Under the pieces are notes generated by a model. The model did no database searches and was not told the DNA's origin. It saw only the letters and a program-made list of their open reading frames with translations. Shown here one piece after another: positions 29,986 through 36,743 of a stretch of 36,743 nucleotides of DNA (the first letter of the stretch is position 1; each line of letters begins with the position of its first letter). The position numbers and the translations under genes are program-made. Origin of the DNA: Acidobacteriota bacterium (GTDB taxonomy: Bacteria; Acidobacteriota; Terriglobia; 2-12-FULL-54-10); the NCBI GenBank assembly GCA_016199675.1, contig JACQGE010000112.1, positions 1 through 36,743 of the forward strand. Reading direction: 5' to 3'.

Positions 29986-30537
29986 TTAGCTTTCTCCGGC
30001 AGATCTTCTGAATTCGTAAAACAAGTAACCGGCGAGTAGCAGGGTAAGGGTCAAGGATACCACCGTCCGGCGCCGGTTCCGGTTTTTCCAAAGATTGGCG
30101 AGCGAGGGGAAAAAACGCGATAAGACGCTCACGGGAGGCTCGATTGGAGAAAAACTGAGGCTCTTGTCCCTTTTTTCGACCCATAGCACCGCTTGCTGCT
30201 TTCCATTGATAATCGCCGTGATATTCACTCCGCTCCCTTCAGCCTGGGAGTCGGCAATCTGAAATTCTTGGACGGACCCTTGATATCCGTCAGGCCCCCA
30301 GTCTTCGAGAAAGTTCTTGAACGTGTAGGAATCGCTGGGTTGCCAGATTTGGTAAGCACGCTGATAATCTTGCTGTTGGAGGGCTTCAAAGAAACGGCGA
30401 AGTTGCCGTTCCTCCGGGTAGTTTTTAAATTCGTAGTAAAGATAGGCTGCGCAAATCACCGCAAAAATACTGCCAACAATCAAGAGTCGCTTCCGCCGTT
30501 GTGCTCGCGGATCAATAGCTGGAATATATTCAAACAT
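29986..30537 (-). CDS. Single-helix membrane protein, longer tandem paralogue, 183 aa
   Basis: Paralogue of the preceding entry: MFEYIPAIDPRAQRRKRLLIVGSIFAVICAAYLYYEFKNYPEERQLRRFFEALQQQDYQRAYQIWQPSDSYTFKNFLEDWGPDG, then a beta-rich part ending LWVEKRDKSLSFSP at about residue 131. Beyond the point where the shorter copy stops, 50 extra residues carry a second hydrophobic helix (RRRTVVSLTLTLLLAGYLFYEFRRSAGES) that itself resembles the N-terminal helix of both copies. The extension therefore looks like the start of a third, truncated repeat unit. AAAGGA lies 6 bases before the ATG. The pair is probably one transcript from the promoter at 30603-30630. Confidence 0.78.
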   Translation of the reverse strand: MFEYIPAIDPRAQRRKRLLIVGSIFAVICAAYLYYEFKNYPEERQLRRFFEALQQQDYQRAYQIWQPSDSYTFKNFLEDWGPDGYQGSVQEFQIADSQAEGSGVNITAIINGKQQAVLWVEKRDKSLSFSPIEPPVSVLSRFFPSLANLWKNRNRRRTVVSLTLTLLLAGYLFYEFRRSAGES

Positions 30538-30602
30538 CGCAATCCTTTACTGCTTAGGGAAAATTCCGGGATTTTGAGGCACAAAATTGCATTAATAATC
30601 CT

Positions 30603-30630
30603 ATCATAGCTGATTCTGAGTTATTGTGAA
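30603..30630 (-). promoter_or_regulatory. Candidate promoter for the tandem paralogue pair
   Basis: Minus strand: TTCACA (30630-30625), a 16-base spacer, TATGAT (30608-30603). The predicted start near 30597 gives a 60-base leader with a good ribosome site. The rest of the 232-base gap between the divergent genes holds no recognisable feature. Confidence 0.5.
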
Positions 30631-30769
30631 TCACCACAGCAAGGAGGATGCCCATTCATCGAAATCAGGACCGCGCATCAGCAAGCAGACACCTCTTTTT
30701 CAACAAACTCTTAGGCTGCACCAAAAGTGAAAAACCGCTCCTTAGTAAGATTTGAGGTCGCCGCAAAAG

Positions 30770-31960
30770 ATGATGATACTGATTGGATCTTTGGCCCTAG
30801 GACTGACATTCTGGCTGGCTGCATTTGCCTGGAATCTTCGCAACAATTGGAGCGTTCCGCGCGTTTCCGGCCAAATGGAGTTTCCTCTCCGTCAGCATCC
30901 GCGTGTTTCGATTTTGATTCCCGCACGAAATGAAGCAAAGATTCTTTTGCAAACTTTACCGGCGTTTCTCATGCAGGATTATGACAACTACGAAGTGATC
31001 TTGGTGGACGATGCCTCCACCGACGGCACAGCGGAAGTGGCGGAACAATGCGCCCATTTGTACCCAGGAAAACTCCGCGTGATTCCCGTGACAAATCTCC
31101 CCTCGGATTGGATTGGGAAAATTCACGCGCTCCATCTGGCCTTCCAGTCTGCTTGCGGAGAATGGGTGCTGGCCACCGATGCCGATATCCTCTTTCACCC
31201 CAAGGCATTGTCTGCCGGATTGTGGCTGGCCGAGCAGCAGCAGGCGGAGTTGGTCAGTATTTATGCCTTTTTGGAATGCAGTTCATTTTGGGAAAAGGTG
31301 ATTTTGCCGGGCTTTGGATTGTTGCTGGCGACTGTATTCCCTCTTCGCAAAATCAATGACCCCAATTCGACGGTAGCCTTGGCGTCCGGCGGATACATCC
31401 TCATGCGTCGCCGGGTTTGGGATCGTCTGGGAGGGTACGAATCCATTAGAACGGAGATGATTGATGATCTCAATACGGCGCGAATCGTCAAGCATAGCAG
31501 CCATCGCATTTTTGCCACAGTGACCAAAGACCTGGTGCGAACGCGGATGTACCATAACCTCGTAGAAATCTGGGAAGGCTTGCGGAAAAATGCCTTTGCC
31601 GGCCACCGCTATTCTGTTGCTCGTTTGTTGGTGGTGGTAACGAGTTCTTTGCTGTGCAACTTATTGCCCCTGTTGTGCCTTGCTTATTTCGGTTGGGAAC
31701 TGGCGGGACAAGGGAAACTGGTCGAAGAAGCCAATGTAGTTCTCACCCTCAGCCTGGCTCAGCTTTTGCTCGCCATCTTGCTTTATGTGCCAGTGTTATT
31801 CTTTTACGAGATTGACCTGGAGTATGCATTCCTCGCCCCGGTCGGCCCCATCATTTATGCCTGCATTTGTTTAGACTCGATGGCGAGGACTCTCTTTGGC
31901 CGGGGCGTTACCTGGAAACTGAGACACTATGGCAGACCGCCCGCTGCTTCAGAAAGTTAA
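30770..31960 (+). CDS. Membrane-bound family 2 glycosyltransferase (HpnB-like)
   Basis: 396 residues. A hydrophobic N-terminus (MMILIGSLALGLTFWLAAFAW) anchors the protein. The GT-A catalytic domain follows: VSILIPARNEAKILLQTLPAFLMQDYDNYEVILVDDASTDGTAEVAEQ, DWIGKIHALHLAF, the metal-binding ATDADILF, and a GGYILMRRRVWDRLGGYESIRTEMIDDLNTARIVK acceptor region. Three further membrane helices close the protein, ending with the RGVTWKLRHYGRP motif. The layout matches hopene-associated HpnB-type and carotenoid CrtQ-like transferases; no hopanoid or carotenoid gene is nearby, so the substrate is open. GAGGT lies 11 bases before the chosen ATG; the adjacent ATG at 30773 is equally possible. Confidence 0.85.
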   Translation: MMILIGSLALGLTFWLAAFAWNLRNNWSVPRVSGQMEFPLRQHPRVSILIPARNEAKILLQTLPAFLMQDYDNYEVILVDDASTDGTAEVAEQCAHLYPGKLRVIPVTNLPSDWIGKIHALHLAFQSACGEWVLATDADILFHPKALSAGLWLAEQQQAELVSIYAFLECSSFWEKVILPGFGLLLATVFPLRKINDPNSTVALASGGYILMRRRVWDRLGGYESIRTEMIDDLNTARIVKHSSHRIFATVTKDLVRTRMYHNLVEIWEGLRKNAFAGHRYSVARLLVVVTSSLLCNLLPLLCLAYFGWELAGQGKLVEEANVVLTLSLAQLLLAILLYVPVLFFYEIDLEYAFLAPVGPIIYACICLDSMARTLFGRGVTWKLRHYGRPPAASES

Positions 31961-31993
31961 TCCCCGAACGAGATTTTTAGGAGAAAATTGCTT

Positions 31994-31999
31994 TATAAT
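31994..31999 (+). promoter_or_regulatory. -10 element ahead of the GAF protein
   Basis: A consensus TATAAT at 31994-31999 would start transcription near 32006, giving a 29-base leader with GTGAGG 4 bases before the ATG. No clear -35 is seen. Confidence 0.4.
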
Positions 32000-32034
32000 A
32001 TTTCCCGATTTCCACTCCCGACGAGTGAGGCTGC

Positions 32035-32574
32035 ATGTCCAACGGAACTACACCCTCGGCGGCCACGGAACTGGCCCGCGTGATAGATGAGATTACGAGG
32101 AGCGGCAAAGCTATCGGCGAGGAAGAATGGATTAAGATTGCTCAACAACTCGCCAAAGTCTTCTCCGTCAAGCAGGATGAAGTGGCGATTCTGCAACTTA
32201 CTGATAACGCCTCGCTTCTCCGGTTCCTCTATCCGTTTAAATTGCAAAAGATCGGGAGCATCCCGATGACTACCACGAACTCGCTGGCGGTGCGCACCGT
32301 GCGCGATAAACGCCCGGAGATGATTAACAACTTCCCCGCGCAAAAACACCCCACCGTCTTTGAAGCGGTTACTTTAGACCCGGCCGCTCAGGAAAAACAG
32401 CCAATCCAGAAAATCATGAGCGCGCCGCTGTTGGTGGACGGCAAACCCATCGGGGTTGTCCAAATATCGCGTAAAGGCAAATCTCCGACCACGGTGGGCA
32501 ATGATTTTACAATTCGGGATCTCACCACACTGATCACTACAGCTGGCTTACTGGCTAAATGCTTCAAGAAATAA
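32035..32574 (+). CDS. GAF-domain protein, 179 aa
   Basis: Soluble single GAF-domain protein with no attached output domain. After an N-terminal helix (ATELARVIDEITRSGKAIGEEEWIKIAQQLAKVFSV), the GAF core has DEVAILQLTDNASLLRFLYPFKL, TNSLAVRTVRDKRPEMINNF and APLLVDGKPIGVVQISRKG, closing with a helix DLTTLITTAGLLAKCF. GAF domains bind small molecules or mediate dimerisation; no ligand-defining residues can be read here. It stands alone with its own -10 element between the GT2 gene and dprA. Confidence 0.85.
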   Translation: MSNGTTPSAATELARVIDEITRSGKAIGEEEWIKIAQQLAKVFSVKQDEVAILQLTDNASLLRFLYPFKLQKIGSIPMTTTNSLAVRTVRDKRPEMINNFPAQKHPTVFEAVTLDPAAQEKQPIQKIMSAPLLVDGKPIGVVQISRKGKSPTTVGNDFTIRDLTTLITTAGLLAKCFKK

Positions 32575-32689
32575 TCTTGGCGTACTTTTGATTCCTTCCT
32601 CGGGAACCCGAACAGCGTTCACGGTTCAGGGCGCTCCGCAGGATCTCCACGACCATCCGCAGTCCCAGGAGCCACGAATGGCGTTTTAC

Positions 32690-32717
32690 TTGACAATAGA
32701 ATCCTAAGTTTTATAGA
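32690..32717 (+). promoter_or_regulatory. Promoter of dprA
   Basis: Perfect -35 TTGACA at 32690-32695, a 16-base spacer, and TATAGA at 32712-32717. The predicted transcription start is about 7 bases before the ATG at 32731, leaving no room for a ribosome site, and none is visible. The 156-base gap before dprA contains nothing else recognisable. Confidence 0.6.
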
Positions 32718-32730
32718 GTCGCTCCATTTG

Positions 32731-33891
32731 ATGAACGACCAACCATTAGCGGCAGCACCAGGCAAAGAGCCAGACGAAGGGTTGCATTGGCTGGCTTTGC
32801 GATTGGTCCCCGGATTGGGAAACAGGCTTGCTAAGCGCTTGGTAGATACACTGGGTTCAGCAACAGAAGTTTTTCGAGCGTCTCCCACGGAACTAGAGTC
32901 ATTGGGAGTGCCGTCGCATGTGATTCGAAGTTTCTCAACTGGCACGTTTTTTGAAGGAGCGATTCAGGAAATTGAACAAGCTCGGCAACAAGGCATACGG
33001 TTTCTGACGATTCGAGAGGCGGACTATCCTCCACGGCTGAGGGAGATTTTTGATCCTCCGTTGGTGCTGTATGTACGAGGCGAGATGGCTTTGCTCCGTG
33101 CGCACGCTGTGGCGATTGTTGGGACGCGCCGGGCGACCCCCTACGGCAGGGCGATGGCGGAGCGGTTGGCAGGGGACTTGGCTTCGCGGGGGCTGGCGAT
33201 CGTCAGCGGCCTGGCCCGGGGGGTGGATTCGGCAGCCCATCGGGCTACCTTGGACGCCGGGGGAAAAACCGTGGCGGTGCTGGGCAGCGGCGCTGACGTC
33301 ATTTATCCCTCGGAAAACAAGAAACTGTTTGAAAGGATTTTGGAGCAAGGGGCGATTGTGTCCGAATTTCCCCTGGGTTCTTTTCCGGCTCCCCAGAATT
33401 TTCCGATTCGGAACCGAATTATCAGCGGCCTGTCGTTGGGCGTGGTAGTCGTTGAAGCGGCTCAGCACAGCGGGGCCCTGATCACCGCGCGGCTTGCGAT
33501 GGAACAAAACCGAGAAGTCTTTGCGATTCCAGGCTCCCTTACTAATCGATTCAGTTGGGGACCCCATATATTAATTAAGCAGGGCGCCAAGCTGATACAG
33601 GATTGGCAAGACGTCGTGGAGGAACTGCCAACGGAAGTGCGCCAACAATTGCTTGTCTCCTCGGATGCAACGAAACCGCACGAGGAAGCATCTCTATTTG
33701 CGGAATCACTTACGGAACAGGAAAGAGCCATCTACAACCTATTGAAAGTGGAAGAGGCGATGCACGTGGACGAAATTTTGGATGCTCTGCCGCAGCTTTC
33801 CTCTTCGGAGATTCTGGTCAGTTTGCTGGAATTAGAGTTCAAGAATCTGGTGCGACAATTAGCCGGGAAAAATTTTCTCAAAACTTTTTAG
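32731..33891 (+). CDS. dprA: DNA-processing protein DprA
   Basis: Loads RecA onto incoming single-stranded DNA during natural transformation. In 386 residues: an N-terminal helix-hairpin-helix/SAM-like region (WLALRLVPGLGNRLAKRLVDTLGSATEVF); the Rossmann-like core YPPRLREIFDPPLVLYVRG, VAIVGTRRATPYGRAMAERLAGDLASRGLAIVSGLARGVDSAAHRATLDAGGKTVAVLGSGADVIYP and VVVEAAQHSGALITARLAMEQNREVFAIPGS; then a C-terminal winged-helix region (LTEQERAIYNLLKVEEAMHVDEIL). The upstream TTG at 32728 adds one residue; ATG 32731 is preferred. topA follows after 38 bases. With comEC, it suggests the organism is or was transformable; no pilus genes are in the window. Confidence 0.95.
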   Translation: MNDQPLAAAPGKEPDEGLHWLALRLVPGLGNRLAKRLVDTLGSATEVFRASPTELESLGVPSHVIRSFSTGTFFEGAIQEIEQARQQGIRFLTIREADYPPRLREIFDPPLVLYVRGEMALLRAHAVAIVGTRRATPYGRAMAERLAGDLASRGLAIVSGLARGVDSAAHRATLDAGGKTVAVLGSGADVIYPSENKKLFERILEQGAIVSEFPLGSFPAPQNFPIRNRIISGLSLGVVVVEAAQHSGALITARLAMEQNREVFAIPGSLTNRFSWGPHILIKQGAKLIQDWQDVVEELPTEVRQQLLVSSDATKPHEEASLFAESLTEQERAIYNLLKVEEAMHVDEILDALPQLSSSEILVSLLELEFKNLVRQLAGKNFLKTF

Positions 33892-33929
33892 AAGGATCCC
33901 CGATCTAATAAAAGGTATATTGGGTTCTT

Positions 33930-36422
33930 ATGGCGAAAGTGAAAAAAGCAGAATTGAAAAAAGAGAAAACCTCTGCCAGGGGCAGCGGCAAGTCACTGGT
34001 GATTGTGGAATCCCCCGCCAAGGCCAAGACAATCAATCGTTATCTAGGATCGAACTACATCGTCAAGGCTTCGCTAGGCCATATCAAGGACCTGCCAAAA
34101 AACGATCTGGGTGTAGACCTGGAGAATAATTTCGCCCCTTCGTACGGACCGATTCCGACGAAAGAAAGAGTGATCCGGGAGCTGAAGGAAGCAGCCAGGA
34201 AAGCGGGCGTGATCTATCTGGCCGCTGATCCAGACCGGGAGGGAGAAGCCATCTGCCAGCACTTGGCAGAAGAATTAAGCGACGGCAAGAAAGTCTACCG
34301 CGTGCTGTTCAACGAGATCACAAAAAATGCCATTCAAGAAGCGTTTCGGAATCCAGGAGAGATCAACGAGCGGCTGGTGGAGGCGCAACAGGCGCGCCGG
34401 ATTCTCGACCGGCTAGTAGGCTACAAGGTCAGCCCCTTATTATGGGACAAAGTTCGTCGCGGACTTTCGGCGGGGCGGGTGCAAACCGTAGCGCTAAGGT
34501 TCATTGTAGAGCGAGAGCGCGAAATCCGCGCATTTCAGAAAGAAGAATACTGGACGATTACAGCTCATTTAAGAGCGACACACCCGCCTGTTTTCGACGC
34601 GCGTCTGATCAAACACGGGAAGCAGGACTTTGTGGTGAGAGGAGAGTCGGTTTCCGGCAGCATTCAGGCGCAGGCTGAAAAAGGAAAGCTCCTCATTGCA
34701 AACGATGCCGAAGCGTCGCAATGGCTGGCGCGCCTACAGAAGGAAAAATTTGTTGTTGCGTCCACGGAAACAAAAGAGGTATCGCGCAGACCCCTGCCAC
34801 CTTTCATTACCAGCACGCTCCAGCAGGAGGCAGCCCGTAAGTTGAACTTCAGTGCGAAGTATACGATGGGGTTGGCGCAGCGGCTCTATGAAGGCGTGGA
34901 ATACGGCGAAGAAGGCCTGGTTGGTCTCATCACCTATATGCGGACAGATTCCATCCGCGTGTCCGAGGTTGCGCTCGGCGAGGTCCGCAAGCTAATTCCC
35001 GAGCAGTATGGCAAGAACTATCTACCCACCGAGGCGAATGTGTACCGGAGCAAGAAGGGAGCGCAAGATGCGCACGAAGCAGTCCGGCCCACTTCCGCTT
35101 TGCGCACCCCGGAACAGGCCGCTCGCTACTTGAGTGAGGATGAAGCAAAACTCTATCGCCTGATCTGGCAGCGTTTTGTGGCCTCGCAAATGACTCCGGC
35201 CCTATATGAGCGGACCACCATTGAGATCGCCGCCGGTGAATTTGGCCTGCGCGCCACCGGATCGGTGTTGAAATTTGATGGATTCCTCAAAGTTTATGAA
35301 GAAGCGAAAGACCAAAGAGGGGAAGAGGACGAAGAATTTGGACGGCGGTTGCCTGCGGTAAAGCCGGGAGAAGAACTGCATTTATCGAAGATCGCACCCG
35401 AACAGCACTTTACCGAACCACCCCCGCGCTATAACGAGGCCAGTCTGGTGAAGATTCTCGAAGAAAAGGGAATCGGGCGGCCTTCCACCTATGCCGCCAT
35501 CCTCGGCACCATCCAGGAACGCGATTATGTGCAAAAGCAAGGGAAAAGCAGAAAATCTCCATTTGTGCCGACCGAACTGGGAGAGATTGTCACGGGGCTG
35601 CTGGTAGATAATTTCGAAGAAATCTTCGATGTGGCTTATACCGCCAAAATGGAAGAAGAACTCGATGAGATCGAGGACGGGAAGAAGGGATGGACCGAAA
35701 CCCTCCATGAGTTCTATCGGGAATTTGAGAAGGAGCTAAAGCAGGCCGAGAAGCACATGGCCGACATCAAGCGCATGGAAGAGCCGACGGAGTTTTCCTG
35801 CGAAAAATGCGGGAAACCCATGGTGATTCGCTGGGGGCGTCATGGAAAGTTTTTGGCTTGCTCCGGCTATCCCGAGTGCACAAATACCAGGGAGCTGGCG
35901 GACCAGAGTGCCCCTGAAATTGAGGAGGAGCCGCTCGAGGAATTTTGTGAAAACTGTGGCCGCCCCATGGTTCGCAAGAGAGGACGCTTCGGGCAATTCC
36001 TGGCATGCAGCGGGTATCCCGAATGCAAAACGACGCGGCAGATCGGCAAGGAGCAAAAAAAGCCGCCCGTTCCGACCGGAGAACTATGCCCTAAGTGCGG
36101 CAGTGAATTGGTCCTGCGCGAGGGGCGCTATGGGGAGTTCACCTCATGCAGCAAATACCCTAAATGCAAGTTCATAAAGCCGAAATTAACGGGTGTTGCC
36201 TGCCCGGAGTGCGGTCAGGGACAGTTGGTGGAGAAGGGGTCAAAGCGCGGGAAATTTTATAGTTGCGACCGCTATCCGGAATGCAAATACAGCCTACGGA
36301 ACAAGCCCGTCGCCGAGAAATGCCCACAATGCGGCTCCGCTTTTTTGGTGGAAAAAACTTCCAGCGCCGGCACAACCTTAGAGTGTCCGACGGAAAACTG
36401 TGATTACAGGCAAGCGGCCTAA
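33930..36422 (+). CDS. topA: DNA topoisomerase I (type IA)
   Basis: Relaxes negatively supercoiled DNA by single-strand passage. The 830-residue protein has a Lys-rich N-terminus and then the TOPRIM domain (SLVIVESPAKAKTINRYLG and the acidic metal site LAADPDREGEAI). The central archway has VGYKVSPLLWDKVRRGLSAGRVQTVALRFIVERE and the active-site tyrosine Y336 in LITYMRTDS. From about residue 622 there are four zinc-ribbon repeats (CEKCGKPM, CENCGRPM, CPKCGSEL, CPECGQGQ, each with a following CSxYPxC or CDRYPEC) and a fifth shorter one (CPQCGSAF ... CPTENC). TATATT ends 8 bases before the ATG. It follows dprA closely and may also be read from its promoter. Confidence 0.97.
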   Translation: MAKVKKAELKKEKTSARGSGKSLVIVESPAKAKTINRYLGSNYIVKASLGHIKDLPKNDLGVDLENNFAPSYGPIPTKERVIRELKEAARKAGVIYLAADPDREGEAICQHLAEELSDGKKVYRVLFNEITKNAIQEAFRNPGEINERLVEAQQARRILDRLVGYKVSPLLWDKVRRGLSAGRVQTVALRFIVEREREIRAFQKEEYWTITAHLRATHPPVFDARLIKHGKQDFVVRGESVSGSIQAQAEKGKLLIANDAEASQWLARLQKEKFVVASTETKEVSRRPLPPFITSTLQQEAARKLNFSAKYTMGLAQRLYEGVEYGEEGLVGLITYMRTDSIRVSEVALGEVRKLIPEQYGKNYLPTEANVYRSKKGAQDAHEAVRPTSALRTPEQAARYLSEDEAKLYRLIWQRFVASQMTPALYERTTIEIAAGEFGLRATGSVLKFDGFLKVYEEAKDQRGEEDEEFGRRLPAVKPGEELHLSKIAPEQHFTEPPPRYNEASLVKILEEKGIGRPSTYAAILGTIQERDYVQKQGKSRKSPFVPTELGEIVTGLLVDNFEEIFDVAYTAKMEEELDEIEDGKKGWTETLHEFYREFEKELKQAEKHMADIKRMEEPTEFSCEKCGKPMVIRWGRHGKFLACSGYPECTNTRELADQSAPEIEEEPLEEFCENCGRPMVRKRGRFGQFLACSGYPECKTTRQIGKEQKKPPVPTGELCPKCGSELVLREGRYGEFTSCSKYPKCKFIKPKLTGVACPECGQGQLVEKGSKRGKFYSCDRYPECKYSLRNKPVAEKCPQCGSAFLVEKTSSAGTTLECPTENCDYRQAA

Positions 36423-36743
36423 AGAGTTTTCCCCAATCGAGCGTTTTAATTCAGGAAATTTCACTGTGCATTGGCGAATAAGCAGATTCTTCACTAACGC
36501 TCAGAATGACACCTCAGACGTATTGGGTTATTTCCGGGTTCCACAAAACAAGCTAAAAAGTCTTTTACACATATTCTATAGCGGTTTCACAAATGGTGTA
36601 GACCGGCCATGTGCAACCGTCAAGGCACGACTTTAGTCGTGCCGATTCAGGATTGTTTGCTTGGCGCTTCAGCGCCTGAGGTGAGTCTTTCCGTGAGCGT
36701 TGCAAGACAAACCTCAGCGGCTGAAGCCGGATTGGCGAGCGAC
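36423..36743. repeat. Gene-free end of the window with palindromic repeats
   Basis: No convincing gene after topA. Bases 36423-36620 show nothing recognisable. A perfect hairpin lies at 36624-36643 (stem GGCACGACT, TT loop, AGTCGTGCC), the same design as those at 1478 and 1617. A small hairpin GGCGC-TTCA-GCGCC is at 36663-36676. A long stem pairs 36666-36682 with 36711-36727 (17 bases, one mismatch: CTTCAGCGCCTGAGGT against ACCTCAGCGGCTGAAG). The element probably continues past the window edge. Confidence 0.55.

Noticed and set aside
36400-36636. A 78-codon frame overlapping the end of topA
   Set aside because: It begins within topA, has no ribosome site, unremarkable composition and ends at the palindromic repeat; no support as a gene.

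Overview
The window reads as a chromosomal segment of a Gram-negative, GC-rich bacterium, most likely an acidobacterium (Acidobacteriota). The reasons are indirect: a lipid A/Kdo/heptose pathway (waaA, lpxK, waaF, waaC) together with bacillithiol synthesis genes (bshB1, bshA), a signal-peptide-bearing YqgE protein, the dprA-topA pair, and many small palindromic repeats between genes. No rRNA, tRNA, CRISPR array, transposase or phage gene was seen.

Layout. 1-5.6 kb, plus strand: 3' end of valS, a REP-doublet-like repeat, birA, coaX, an unrecognised 231-residue protein and a 23S rRNA uracil methyltransferase. 5.6-8.7 kb, plus: comEC and a small helical protein with its own good promoter. 8.7-10.1 kb, minus: a DUF3108 exported protein and an isoprenylcysteine-methyltransferase-like membrane protein. 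10.1-14.7 kb, minus: an accessory zone with a HicAB toxin-antitoxin pair and three unrecognised genes, interleaved with waaC and separated by copies of one repeat family. 14.8-18.4 kb, minus: the compact waaA-lpxK-waaF operon. 18.5-20.1 kb, plus: a YqgE protein fused to a class III nucleotide-cyclase-like domain. 20.1-20.7 kb, minus: a HigBA module with a clear palindromic operator. 20.8-25.5 kb, plus: bshB1-bshA-large membrane-anchored PIG-L protein. 25.4-26.6 kb: a RelBE-type module behind tandem micro-repeats, and an HNH nuclease. 26.7-28.1 kb, minus: ispD and ispF. 28.2-29.5 kb, plus: a Trm112-like protein overlapping a third GT9 glycosyltransferase. 29.5-30.5 kb, minus: two tandem paralogous membrane proteins. 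30.8-36.4 kb, plus: a membrane GT2, a GAF protein, dprA and topA. The last 320 bases hold only repeats.

How it fits together. The conserved core covers lipopolysaccharide inner-core assembly, cofactor and isoprenoid steps (biotin ligation, CoA, MEP pathway), bacillithiol, and DNA uptake and processing (ComEC, DprA). Accessory DNA sits at the borders of these operons: three toxin-antitoxin pairs, an HNH nuclease, repeat-delimited orphan genes and the cyclase-like fusion.

Most notable: (1) the exported-looking YqgE-cyclase-like fusion; (2) the repeat-delimited orphan genes around waaC, one of which overlaps waaC translationally; (3) the micro-repeat promoter of the RelBE module; (4) a recurring placement of -10 hexamers 7-13 bases before start codons, suggesting leaderless mRNAs; (5) the third gene of the bacillithiol operon. 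All functions are inferred from reading the sequence; no database search was run.
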